The notes below the pieces were generated by a model. It did not search any database, had not been told where the DNA came from, and saw nothing but the letters and a program-made list of their open reading frames with translations. Positions 1 through 9,809 of a stretch of 64,000 nt of DNA are shown piece after piece (the stretch's first letter is position 1; every line of letters starts with the position of its first letter). The translations under genes and the position numbers were made by a program. The DNA comes from Serinus canaria (Eukaryota > Chordata > Aves > Passeriformes > Fringillidae), in the NCBI RefSeq assembly GCF_022539315.1, contig NC_066333.1, forward strand, positions 2,356,001 to 2,420,000. Reading direction: 5' to 3'.

Positions 1-297
1 GCAAGTTCAAGTTTGCTGAGGGAGTTTATAATAATAGCTGTCACATTCCCATTAGCTTCCATCCCAGGGGATTTCACAGCACTCTGCAAATCCTGAACTC
101 ACATCCCTAAAGAGGAAGTGTTGCCCAACACCCACGTGCCTTTTGCTTGGGAAATCTGCATTTAATTCCTCTTTTCACCACCAGCACAATCCTTCATGAG
201 TCTTCCAACAAAGCAGAGAAGAAAAAGCCATGTGTTCCCTCTGCAGGAGACTGGGAGGAGACACCCAACGAGGACCAGCAGGGGCAGGAAGGTGACA
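1..297. other. non-repetitive stretch, no feature seen
   Basis: Mixed-composition sequence with no splice-flanked open frame, no tandem repeat and no transposon end that I recognise. Confidence 0.4.
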
Positions 298-366
298 GCC
301 TGGGCTAGGGGAAGGTGTCCCTGCCCATGGCAGGGGCTAGAATGAGATTTAAGGTCCCTTCCCCCC
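298..366 (+). repeat. CR1 LINE 3'-end fragment
   Basis: The stretch reads like the last part of an avian CR1: a block around GGTGTCCCTGCCCATGGCAG followed by TTTAAGGTCCCTT. The direction of these blocks puts the CR1 on the plus strand. It is short and 5'-truncated, as most CR1 copies are. Confidence 0.75.
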
Positions 367-440
367 AAACTGTTCTGGGATCCTCTAAATTTGAAAGAAG
401 CCCATTTGGACCAAAATCAGCTCTAAGAAGGGAGCATCAG

Positions 441-862
441 TATTGTATTTGCAGGGTGCCCTAAAGAAGGCAGGAATAATGAAGAGGACTCCATGTTCTC
501 AGAAGGCTCATTTATTACTTTATGATATTATATTATATTACAGAATGCTATACTAAACTACACTAAAGAATACAGAAAGGATACAGACAGAATGCTAAAA
601 AGATAACAATGCAAACTGGTGACTCTCTCCAGAGCCCTGACACAGCCTGGCCCTGAGTGGGCAAAGAGTGAAAACAACTCCCAGCAGAATGCAATGGAAC
701 AATCACCTGTGGGTGAACAATCTCCAAACACATTCCACATGTGAGCACAGCACAGGAGAAGCAAATGAGATCAGAATTGTTTTCCTTTTCTCTGAGGCTC
801 CTCAGCTTCCCAGGAGAAAAATCCTGGGTGAAGGAGCTTTTTCAGAGAATGGGAATGCCACA
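441..862 (-). mobile_element. solo LTR, family A
   Basis: This 422-bp element matches six other copies in the window over its whole length. On the minus strand it starts TGTGGCATTC and ends ACAATA, and carries AATAAA near its 3' end. Flanks CATCAG and GACCAG agree at four of six positions, as expected for an old 6-bp target duplication. No retroviral internal sequence flanks it, so it is a solo LTR left by recombination between two LTRs (inference). Confidence 0.85.
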
Positions 863-1210
863 GACCAGTCCTATCTCCAGTCTGGAAATAGGAGACATGT
901 CCCAATGCCAGCTGCTCACTGTGGGCTTTAGAGGAACCTAAGAGGGAAGAACATGGATTTACACTCAAAGCTTTTCATTGCCTAAAGCTTTTCCCTGCTC
1001 TGCCCTGAAGTCCCAGCATGACTCCAAGCTGAGAGGGGCATGTGGATTTCAGCAGGAGAGCAGAGTGAGGATGGTCACAGCAGCACCAGGGACGAGAAAG
1101 AGCCGGGATCCGCTCCAGGAGGATGCAGCACCTGCCAGTGAGGGAGGAGAGAAGGAGCAGGGGGGTGGAGATGGCTGAAAACACAGGGGCTCCTGCTGCC
1201 TTTATGAATG
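863..1210. other. non-repetitive stretch between two LTRs
   Basis: Purine-rich single-copy-looking sequence. I see no exon signature, RNA gene or repeat. Confidence 0.35.
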
Positions 1211-1911
1211 AATTAGACTGAAAGATGGGGGGCTGTGCATTCTGTCCCCATCTGTCAGAGCTGGGCAGTTCTCTGCTGTTCCTGGGGCAGTTTTCTTTCT
1301 CTCTCCCACAGCCCATCCTCCCTCCAGGAGATCTCTGCTGTCCATGGCCACTGAGTGTCCCTGCAGGGCTGATCAAATTCCACCATCCCATGGGGAGATG
1401 CTGCACCCAGGGGAGGAGCCAAGCATTCCTCCCTGGATCCAATCTGCCCTGGGAACAGCCCAGCAGCCTTTGCCCACTGCATTCCCAGAGGAGCAGCTTT
1501 CTGCTACCCTGCATTCCCAGAGGGAGAGCACGCCCATCTCCAGCAGCCCTGGAGCTGCAGAGGAAAACTCCCCCCTTGTGCAGGATCCCTGCTCCAGCAG
1601 AACCACAGCTGGCACTGCAGGAGGGCTGAGCCCCCCTGGGATGGGACTGTGCCACCACCCTGAGCCCCTCTGGGATGGGACTGTGCCACCACCCTGAGCC
1701 CCCCTGGGATGGGACTGTGCCACCACCCTGAGCCCCCCTGGGATGGGACTGTGCCACCACCCTGACACACAGGGGCCAGGGCCTGTCTGACTCTGGCAGG
1801 GCTGGTTTGTATTGCTGCCTTTGTATTTTTAATTTTCCTATTAAAGATCTGTTATTCCTATTCCCATATCTTTGCCTGAGAACCCCTTAATTTCAAAATT
1901 ATAATAATTCA
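1211..1911 (-). mobile_element. LTR family B, 5'-truncated, with a 4-unit minisatellite
   Basis: The reverse strand aligns with the copies at 13393 and 25333: tandem array, CTGCAGTGCCAGCTGTGG segment, and the CTGACAGATGGGGACAG block near the 3' end. The first part of the LTR (TGTCTTGGTTTG and about 80 bp more) is missing at the 1911 edge. The long open frames here on both strands are by-products of the 34-bp repeat, whose length is not a multiple of three, so all frames stay open. Confidence 0.8.
1630..1765 (-). repeat. 34-bp minisatellite, 4 units, inside LTR family B
   Basis: Four head-to-tail copies of a 34-bp unit (read on the minus strand: CAGGGTGGTGGCACAGTCCC followed by ATCCCAGGGGGGCT). 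The unit has several G runs and could form G-quadruplexes. Confidence 0.95.
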
Positions 1912-3295
1912 GCAAAGCTCTAGAGCCATGCAAAGGCAGGAGCTGCCCAGGGAAAGAGGAATGACAGCAGCAGGAGCTTTCACAAGGCTGTCAGGGTTGG
2001 TGTTGGCCTTTCCTGCCCAGGTCAGCCTGGCCCTAGGAGAGATTTCATGGCAAATCTAAATAAAGCTGAGGTACCCACGTGAAACTTAAAATAAATATCT
2101 CCTCCTCTGTAAGGAACATGGAATCAGGGCTTTATTTATTTTTCCTTCTGAGATGAGCTTCACATAAGTTTGAAGACCAGGAAAAACAGCATCAGCATAG
2201 AGAGGATTGTGCTGGAATAAATCCATTTTTTCATCTGGCATCCCCCACATTTATTTGGCCTCCTGCTCTAGCCTTTTTTAGTTGGTTTTTTTTTAAAGTT
2301 GCAGTGGACATGAAATAAACCTGACCCTTCCTAATTTATATTCATCTCAGTTGATGCCATTTGAAGAAGAGTTTTCACTTTCTAAGCACAGCAGATAATA
2401 ATTAATAGACTAGATAATTGCACCATCAGGCCTGCCGTTTTGCATGAATGGGGATGTGTTACTTTAATATTTTAAAACTTCCCAGATTGTTTCAGACATA
2501 TGGGGATTTCAGAATATTTACTGTGCCAGGCTGCTGAAGGACCAGGCTTAACTGAAGTTATTGTAATCATGCCATTGTTTTCGAAAAACCCTGAAAAAAA
2601 TAGACATTGTAAAGAAATATTGACAGCTGAAACAGATTCCAGGATGAGAACTGGGAAATTGCTCCATTAGAGCACGTGTGTATTACAACATGAGGCAATT
2701 ATTGAATTAACAGATGGCAGAGGCTGCTCAGAGCCCTGCAAATGGAGCCCAGCAGCAAGTGGGGAAGGGAAAGTCAGATGCTAATGCAGGCAGGAGCCTG
2801 AATAGCCCCTCGATCACAGGCCCCTGGGATTGCAGGGATTAAAGGGAGCCTTGCTCTCCCAGCAGCAATAAAGTGATGAATCTCTCACTAATGGAAATCC
2901 CTGCCTTCCCCCAGTCCCCCTGTTTATGGCAAAGTGGTCCCCAAATGTGATTTCCCTGGTTCCCCCAGCAGCAGAGGAAAAACAGTGAGCAAAGAGAGGG
3001 GAGGCCAGAGAGGCGAAGTCACAAAATGGGATAATGTGGAATTTGGCCAGGTGTGAGTCTGGGAATGCTCACCTGGGACACAGCAAGGCCCAGGTCACCC
3101 CAGCCCCTCTCTGGAGGGATCCCAACCCCAGCCTGCAGTGACACCTGGCATTTCTATTCCTTGGAATATTCCCCTTGTGAAGGGATGACGTTTCACTGGA
3201 GCAAAGACTGTGTGGCTGGGGAGCCACCACAAATCCCTGGGGCAGGAGGGGCTTAAAGCCTCCTGGGAAAGCCCTGTGGACACAATTCCTGGCCC
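1912..3295. other. non-repetitive, AT-rich stretch; candidate conserved non-coding segment
   Basis: No gene or transposon end is recognised. From about 2280 to 2720 the sequence is AT-rich, free of tandem structure and dense in ATTA-type motifs, which is the look of conserved non-coding DNA in birds. That reading is inference; a multi-species alignment is needed to support it. Confidence 0.3.
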
Positions 3296-4538
3296 TGTTA
3301 TAAATACATATTATATTGTCAGCTTCTCACAAATATTGAGATAAATTCTATATTCATAATGTTTAAATAACTTTGTTTTTATTTTTACTATTGAAAAAAA
3401 CTTAGACATAGTAGTAGCTGATAAAGTTATGAGTGAGCTGTTTGGTCAAGATAACATCCAGTGAACATATAATGAAGACCCTACTATTAATATACCAACT
3501 ATCAGCAACTGCTGTCCAAAAAATTATAGACCAGAGCCCAAACTAGAAGAAGAAATAAAAGAAAGAATAATTTAATAAAGAAAAGAGACAAGAAACACAC
3601 TACTTTTAAAAGCCACATCCTAGGAAGGGCCATGCAAAATAGTTCCTAGAATAGATAAACTAGTTTATGGAAAAATAGAAATGTGCATAAGAGTCTATAA
3701 ATATACTACAAGTTAATGTAATAGAAAAAGTACTTAAGGAGTATCTCCAAAGATAACAGTGTGCTCTTGGCTGAATGCCAAGCACCTGCTGGTTTTAACC
3801 CTTTGCTTTATTTCTGTCTCCTACTGTCTTTTCATTAAACTTCTGTCTTGGTTTGGAAAGCCAGGAGTCTGCTAAGGAAGGCAGGAGCCTCCCCTGAAAT
3901 GGAAAATGCAAACCCTGTCCCTCTGAATTACTATAAATTTTAAATTAAGGGGCTCTCAAGAAAAAAAAATATGGGAACAGGAAATAACAGTTCTTTAATA
4001 GGGAACAAAATAAAGGATAAAATAAACAATGCAGTACACTAGAACACTGCCAGAGTCAGAGCACAGCCTGACACCCTGTGGGTCAGGGTGCTGGCAGCAG
4101 TCCCATTGGAATTGTGGCTCAGCCCTCCTGCAGTGCCAGGGGTGGTTCTGCTGGAGCAGGGATCCTGGAGAAAGGTGCACTCTGCCTCTGAAGATCCAGG
4201 GGAAGAGGCAGCTGCTGTTCCTCTGGGAAATCCAGTGGAGAAGCTGTGCTGGTGTTCCAGAACCTCCAGATTATATCCAGGTAGGAATGCTTGGCTCCTC
4301 CCTCTGGGCTCCCATCTCCCAATGGGATGCTGCAGTTCTTATCAGCCATGCAGGGACATTCCATAGCCTGTTATCAGCAGGGGTCTGCCTGAGGGAGGAG
4401 TGGGTGTGGAAGAGATAAGGAAAACTGCCCAATGGACAGGAGACAGCTGCCATAGAGATGGCAGAGAGAACACAGCTTGCCTTGCAGTCTGGGACAACTT
4501 TTTAAATTTTACCAGAAAAGTAAACCTCGTTTTTCACA
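3296..4538 (+). mobile_element. LTR family D, split by a nested LTR
   Basis: The left part (3296-3843) begins TGTTATAAATAC and the right part (4497-4538) ends GTTTTTCACA. Removing the family B element at 3844-4496 and one copy of its target duplication leaves an LTR of about 585 bp. GCCC flanks both ends (GCCCTG if the end is read two bases later). The start aligns loosely with the reverse complement of the element at 46841-47468, which also ends GTTTTTCACA. ATTAAA before the insertion point may be the poly(A) signal. Confidence 0.6.
3844..4496 (+). mobile_element. solo LTR, family B, form without array
   Basis: It begins TGTCTTGGTTTGGAAAGCC and ends GGGACA. Flanks ACTTC and ACTTT form a 5-bp target duplication with one mismatch. 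It closely matches the copy at 34468-35119 and holds a single diverged copy of the unit that is tandemly expanded in the other family B copies. It is inserted into an older family D LTR. Confidence 0.85.
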
Positions 4539-4772
4539 GCCCTGCTCTGGGCATGGAGGAGGTGGAGGAGGATTTTGAGCCTGGGTCCAGCCCTGTCCCC
4601 TCCAGGAGAGGAACTCTGCTCCTGCCTCTGCAGTTCCTTGTGGGAAATGATGAAGTTTATATGCATTGATTGCTACAGTGACAGTGATTGTGCCTTGTGC
4701 ACTTCCCTATACACTGCAATCGATGAACTAGGGCATCAGAGAAGTTTTTTCTACCCAAGAGAGAGGGGGAAA
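4539..4772. other. unassigned stretch ending in a purine tract
   Basis: No known feature is recognised. The last bases before the next LTR are an uninterrupted purine run (AAGAGAGAGGGGGAAA), which resembles the polypurine tract that precedes a retroviral 3' LTR. It could therefore be the tail of an internal ERV region, but the GGAAA duplication around the LTR argues for a solo LTR that landed beside a purine run. Confidence 0.3.
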
Positions 4773-5237
4773 TGTGGGAAATGAATTTGTAGAGAATTCT
4801 CAAAGCCTGACAGAAGGGCTCACACAGTGTGTATGCAAACTGTATGCAAATCTGTATGCAAACTTTGAGATAGGAAATGCTGACTTAGAAATGCTCTGGA
4901 ATGGGACAGACACTGTTGAGAGAGAAATGGAGCTAGAAACAAGGGCCAAAGGTGGCCTTGCAAATAAGACTGGATACTTTGGAGAAATAGAACTATGGAA
5001 GATGCACTGTAGTGGGACCCACGAGGGGAGATTTTAGATGATTGGCTTTAAGGCATTTACAATATGGTGTGGCTAAAGTTGATAGGCCAAGAAATGCTCA
5101 TATTGTAATTAGGAAATAGTTGGCTTCTGGTTGTGATGGTGTGAGTTATAACATCTGTATTGTCTCACCCTTCTCATGAGACTGAAAATAGAATAAAAGT
5201 TTTTAAAAGGCCTCTCAGTTGCCCCATCTCTGGGTCA
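4773..5237 (+). mobile_element. solo LTR, family F
   Basis: It begins TGTGGGAAATG, ends GGGTCA, and is flanked by GGAAA on both sides (4768-4772 and 5238-5242), an exact 5-bp target duplication. AATAAA at 5192-5197 is well placed as poly(A) signal. The U3 part has three octamer-like motifs (listed separately). Only one copy is present in the window. Confidence 0.65.
4830..4863 (+). promoter_or_regulatory. triplicated octamer-like motif in LTR U3
   Basis: Three tandem 11-12-bp units each contain TATGCAAA; the middle one contains ATGCAAAT (4844-4851), the exact octamer bound by POU factors. Tandem transcription-factor sites in U3 are typical of LTR enhancers. Activity is inferred, not shown. 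Confidence 0.5.
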
Positions 5238-5242
5238 GGAAA

Positions 5243-6640
5243 AGGCTGAATCTGACAGTTCCTCAGCTGGGAGGATGTTTAGTCCTTGTGAATTCCAAGA
5301 GCAAAAGCTTGAGAAAGGCTCCTTACCCTGGAGGAAGGAGCAGGAGCTTGGGAAGTGGCTTTGCACAGGAAGCAGGGAATTGTTTGTACAAAGCTTCACA
5401 GCTGGAAAAGTGGGATTTACCATGGAGGCACCCAGGGCCTCTGCTTGGACTGCCTGTGGCCACAGCACTGTCCTGGGCACGTGGCTCATGCCCTAAATCC
5501 TCTCAGGCAGCAAGAAAATTCAGATGACACCAAGTTCTCGAGCAGTTTATAACCCCAGGCCTCTATTTTCAGCATGAGAAGTTTTGTATTATGTGGAAAA
5601 ATGTGCATTGAGCCACATGAAGTATTTAAGAGCTGGATTTTTGGGAGATGGACAGTGAGTTTTTTCAGCTCTCCAAAGCTCAACAGTTCCTTGAAAAAGT
5701 TAGGCTGTCGCATGGAAAAAGAAATCAATCATTCACACCATTTTAGCAATTATCCCCCTTTTTAGATTTAATTTGTCAGAACTGGAACCCTGGAGTTCAA
5801 TTCAAACCCAAAATAGCTGTTACATTGTTCTGGACTTTTTAATATTTACTAATTTCAAATTCTTTAAAATACTAGTAAAAGTCCTCTTTTTTGCAATTTT
5901 TTTCCCCACTGCTGACAAGGTCTGGTCTGCACACAGAGCTCCCCTGGATGGCAGCAGGGATTAAACACAACCTCTGCCTGCAGGAACCTTTGGGTGTTAA
6001 GAATTAAATAGGTAATGAGTGGTTGGAGGGGCTGCAGCCACAATCCAGCCTGATCCTCCCCTGGCACAGCCCCCTGTCATTATCTTATATCTATAATTAA
6101 CTTTCATCTTCTGATTTAAAGATGAGCCACAGCTTGGCTTAGAACTCAGAACTCTTTCCCTCTCCCAGACAGGGCCTGGGGATGAATTATCTGTGAGGAT
6201 CATGGAAAACAAAGACACTTTGGGGACTGGGGAGCCCAAGTCCTGTTTCAGTGGTGCCATGGAAACTCAGGTGTGCTCAGGGCCAGGTTCCCAAAGGCAT
6301 GGGGGGCTCAGGGATGCAGTGGATGGGGCAGAGGCACAGCAGGCAGGGAGAAGGATGGGTTAAAGTGCAGATTGGGAAGAGCTCAGCTCCAGGTCAGGGA
6401 TCTCAGGCTGTGACCTGAGAGCTGTGGGCAGGGGACAGGGGGCAGAGGGCCCTGAGCCAGGGCACAGCAGTCCTCAAGGGACTTTAAAAATGACTTTCAC
6501 CCACACAGCTGCACAATCCACAATTCCCAAGTGTTTGCTTCTCCACCCAAAGCTGAAGCAGAATCCACAGGCTGGAGATGGTTGAAAATTCCTGGTGTGG
6601 CCCATTTGGAAGACCCAGACTCCAGCAAGAAGGGCAAAAC
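5243..6640. other. non-repetitive stretch, no gene seen
   Basis: AT-rich to mixed sequence with scattered short open frames. None has flanking splice signals together with recognisable protein sequence, and no transposon ends stand out. Confidence 0.35.
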
Positions 6641-6768
6641 AACCCTAATGATCCTTCTCCCCAAAGAAATCATTTATGCTTACAGAGAAAGTAGAAATTG
6701 AATTGGGCATTATGAAAAATTCTCTGTGTAGCTGCAAGTACAACCCAGATAATTCATTTAGGCTAAAT

Positions 6769-6978
6769 ATACGGCCGTAATTGAAAAATCCAAATAAGGG
6801 ATGCATATGCATTGATCCATATGATTTAAATCAAGCTATAAAACATCAACATTATCCAGCAAAAGCTGCTGAGGAAACAGCAGCCAAGCAGAATATGAAA
6901 TTCCAGGGAGACCATTGCACTGGTTGGGAGGAGGACTTAATTGATTTTGACAAAGAAACCTATTTGCTGTTTAATTGA
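6769..6978 (+). pseudogene. relic of a Ty3/Gypsy-type reverse transcriptase
   Basis: The frame from 6781 to 6978 encodes 65 residues without a stop. Early in it stands CICIDPYDLNQAIK followed by HYP and an EE-TA segment, which matches the well-known finger/palm motif of Ty3/Gypsy-class reverse transcriptases (family form: CIDPRDLN-AIK-HYP). Near its end, FDKETYLLFN lines up with the family's LDE-S/T-x-L-x-x-FN motif, and GW takes the place of GFW or GYW. Just upstream (6769-6786), AVIEK in another frame fits the preceding family motif, so at least one frameshift separates them. The catalytic FxDD region is absent. It is too short and broken to be an active enzyme. Chance similarity is possible but unlikely given several motifs in the right order. 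Confidence 0.6.
6790..6812. promoter_or_regulatory. CArG box next to a POU-type palindrome
   Basis: CCAAATAAGG (6790-6799) fits the serum response factor consensus CC(A/T)6GG. One base later lies ATGCATATGCAT, a perfect 12-bp palindrome containing the POU-type core ATGCAT. Both lie inside the reverse-transcriptase relic. Function is inference from motif match alone. Confidence 0.3.
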
Positions 6979-7009
6979 TTCCTACTCTAAATTCCTAGCA
7001 CTTTCAGAG

Positions 7010-8154
7010 CTAGCAGAGAGAAGCAGCAGAATAGTGATTACCCAGAGCAAATTACAGCTGGCCAGGGCTAGAGTACTTCAGGTCTGGTAATTCTCTATTT
7101 ACCAAATTACTGCTGTGGATTTTCAGAGAAACACTGAAACGAGCTCACAGAAGCACACAAATCATCCTGAGTTACAGGAGGGTTGAAAGAGCTGCCCAGG
7201 CCCCAGGAGGACCTGGGGGGAAGCAGTAAAATCCTCACTTTATCCCAAAAGTGTCCCTGCACCTCTTTAGGGTAGCAAGAGCTGTGTGTGCTGGGAAGAA
7301 CAGGCTCACAGACTGTGCCAGGGCTGTAAAATCCTCTTGGAATCCCTTCCCAGCTTTGACAGATATCTGTGTCACACCTCCAGGAGCTGCCACCACCTGG
7401 CTGAGCTCCAGGGTGTCCTCCCTGCTCAGCAGCCCCAGCAGTGGCAGCACATCTGGGTCCAGCTGTGCAACCATGGAGCCACAGGGCTGCTGCCCCTCTC
7501 ACAGCTCCAGTGCCTCCCCAGGCACTTCATGGGCATCACTGAGCCTTTGCCCTCCCACCAGGGATGGGGAGAATGATTTTCTTCTCATCTTCAACCAGAG
7601 AAGCAACCCCTGCAAGTCAGGGGTTTTCCCAACCTTATCCCAAAAGCCAACAGACCAAACAAACTCACATGTAACACCCAGAAAATATTTGAAAATCCAG
7701 TGAAAAAAACCTTGAAATCCCCCTTAGAGAAATAATATTATTTCCAACAAAGGTATTAAAAAACTTGGGAATAAACTTCTTCCTGCTCATTGTTTAATCT
7801 GTGCCTGACCCCTCTGGGAAAGCAAAGGTTGTTCCACATACTTCCAATCCTTCCAACCCTTCCAAGCCTTCCAATCCCACAGGAAGCAGCACTCCAGGGC
7901 TTGTCCTGCTGTGTTCAAACACTGCACTGTGGATTAGCCAGCAGCAGGTTTGCTCCAGGACTGTTTCAGTATGAGCAGGAAAGAAAAAGAAATGGTAAAA
8001 AGTAAAAGTCAAAAGCCATGCAAAGTCTTCACCTGGGGGTGGCCCTGGAGCTGCTGCAGGGGTGTCCATCAAAATCCAGCGTGGGCACAAAGGGAGCTGG
8101 GAATTATTTGGTTCTCAGTGCTTTTAGGAAAGCACAGTAGGATCATCCACCTGG
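7010..8154. other. non-repetitive stretch with one short microsatellite
   Basis: No exon or transposon recognised. Open frames of 70-150 codons on both strands between 7107 and 7703 look like chance: they overlap one another and show no family motif. Confidence 0.35.
7841..7878 (+). repeat. short CCTTCCAA-type microsatellite
   Basis: Four to five imperfect tandem units of TTCCAA(T/C/G)CC. Confidence 0.8.
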
Positions 8155-8400
8155 GGAGGGTGTCCAGAGATGGGAACAGAGCTGGGAAAGGGCTGGAGCC
8201 CCAGGAGGGGCTGAGGGAGCTGGAAGGGGGCTCAGCCTGGAGCAAAGGAGGCTCAGGGGGGACCTTGTGGCTCTGCACAGCTCCTGCCAGGAGGGGACAG
8301 CAACAGGCTGGGCTGTGCTCCAGGGAACAGGGACAGGAGCAGAGGGAATGGCCTCAGGCTGGGCCAGGGCAGGCTCAGGGAAATTTCTTCCTGGGAAGGC
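8155..8400 (+). repeat. CR1 LINE fragment, region upstream of the 3' end
   Basis: The order of blocks (GGGCTGAGGGAGCTGG, GGCTCAGCCTGGAG, GGGGACCTTGTGGCTCTGCA, ACAGGGACAGGAGCAG) matches avian CR1 read in its sense direction. From about 8425 a second short CR1-like piece runs the other way (AAAAGACCTCCAGGACCATC). Confidence 0.65.
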
Positions 8401-8589
8401 TGGTTTAGCACTGGGAAGGGCTAGAAAAGACCTCCAGGACCATCAAGTCCAATCCCCTCCCCAGCACCATCAAGCTGGCAGAGAATAAAAGTGGGTCCAA
8501 AAGCAGGAATTTAATACAGAATCAAATTGCAACAATGGTTGTCTCCAGTGGGATGTCTGGGCTTCCAGCCAGCCCTGTGTGCTCCACAG

Positions 8590-8800
8590 ACAGCACCAAG
8601 CCTCCTCCAACCAACCTTGGGCAATCCCAGGGATCCAGGGGCTTCTCTGGGCACCCTGTGCCAGGGCTGCCCACCCTCCCAGGGAACAATTCCTTCCCAG
8701 TTTCCCACCTACAGCTCCACTCTGCCAGCTCAAAGCCATCCCCCTGTCCTGTCACAGTGCCTGTGCTCAGCACCCCCTCAGGTCTGATCCCCCCTGCTCC
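8590..8800 (-). repeat. CR1 LINE fragment
   Basis: GATCCAGGGGCTTCTCTGGG and CACCCTGTGCCAGGGC are the reverse complement of conserved CR1 3' blocks. The overlapping open frames of 86-297 codons come from this repeat and the flank. Confidence 0.75.
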
Positions 8801-9409
8801 AGTCACTTCTCCAGGGCCCAAACCATCAGTGAAGCACAAACCCCTCCATGCTCTCTGCACCTGGGGCTCACCTGCCCTCCTGGGGCCGTGGTTCAGCCTC
8901 CCCAGGGGGATGAGAGGCCCCAAAACAGCCACAACACCACACAAACAGTGCCATGCCCTGATCTGCTGGGATCAGTGGGGCAGGACACGAGACACAGCCA
9001 ACAGGGGACATCACAAGCAAAAATACTTCAGACTCCTAAAACTGCTTTTTTTCCTGTTCCACAAAGTGGCACAGGTGTTCCCAATCCATCTCTCACTAGG
9101 TAAACATTGCAATTGGGCTGTAATTTGTTTATCAAATGTATTTCCAGCTGTAATTACCCCATGGAGGCAGCTAAATGAGGATGGCATTTCAGGTGACCTT
9201 CAGCTCCCAGCTGCAGTGCCCCTCCCAGGGGAGGGATGGAGCAGGGAGGGGAGGCAGCACAGGGCTGCCCAGGTGAGAGGAGCCAGGTGTTCCTTCAGAA
9301 TCAGCCAGCTCCAGGCAGGGTGGGGGTTAGGGAGGACAGCAGGCATAAACCCAGAATGTTGGATTTCTCTGCCAGGAAAAAGGCCACTGCAGTTGGTGTT
9401 TCCTCAGCT
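8801..9409. other. non-repetitive stretch, no feature seen
   Basis: Around 9090-9180 the sequence is AT-rich with a TTTGTTTATC stretch, but no exon or repeat is supported. Confidence 0.3.
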
Positions 9410-9415
9410 GGGAGT

Positions 9416-9803
9416 GTGGAATTTGTAGGCAACCCCAACAAGGGAAGAGATGAGAATCCTGACTCCATGTTTCAGAAGGCTGAGTTACTATTTTATGATA
9501 TATATTATATTAAAAGGAAATGATATCCTAAAACTATACTAAAGAAAGAGAAAGGAGACATCGGAAGGCTGGAAAAGAATGAAAAATAAAATCTTGTGAC
9601 TGGCCAGAGTCCCAGCACACCTGGACCAGGATTGGTCATAAGTAGAAACAATTCACATGAGACCAATCAAAGAAGCTCCTGTTGGTGAACCATCTCCAGA
9701 CCACACTCCCCAGCCAGCAGAGAGTTATTGTTTACATTTCTTTTCTGAAGATTCTCAGCAGAAAATCCTAGCAAAAGGATTTTCATAAAATATCCCAGTG
9801 ACA
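9416..9803 (-). mobile_element. solo LTR, family A, diverged subtype
   Basis: On the minus strand it starts TGTCACTGGGATATTTTATG and follows the layout of the copy at 39049. Flanks GGGAGT (9410-9415) and GGGAGA (9804-9809) agree at five of six bases, giving a 6-bp target duplication. Confidence 0.8.
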
Positions 9804-9809
9804 GGGAGA

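Noticed and set aside
975..1770. Minus-strand frames of 75-261 codons
   Set aside because: They are translations of LTR family B and its four-unit array.
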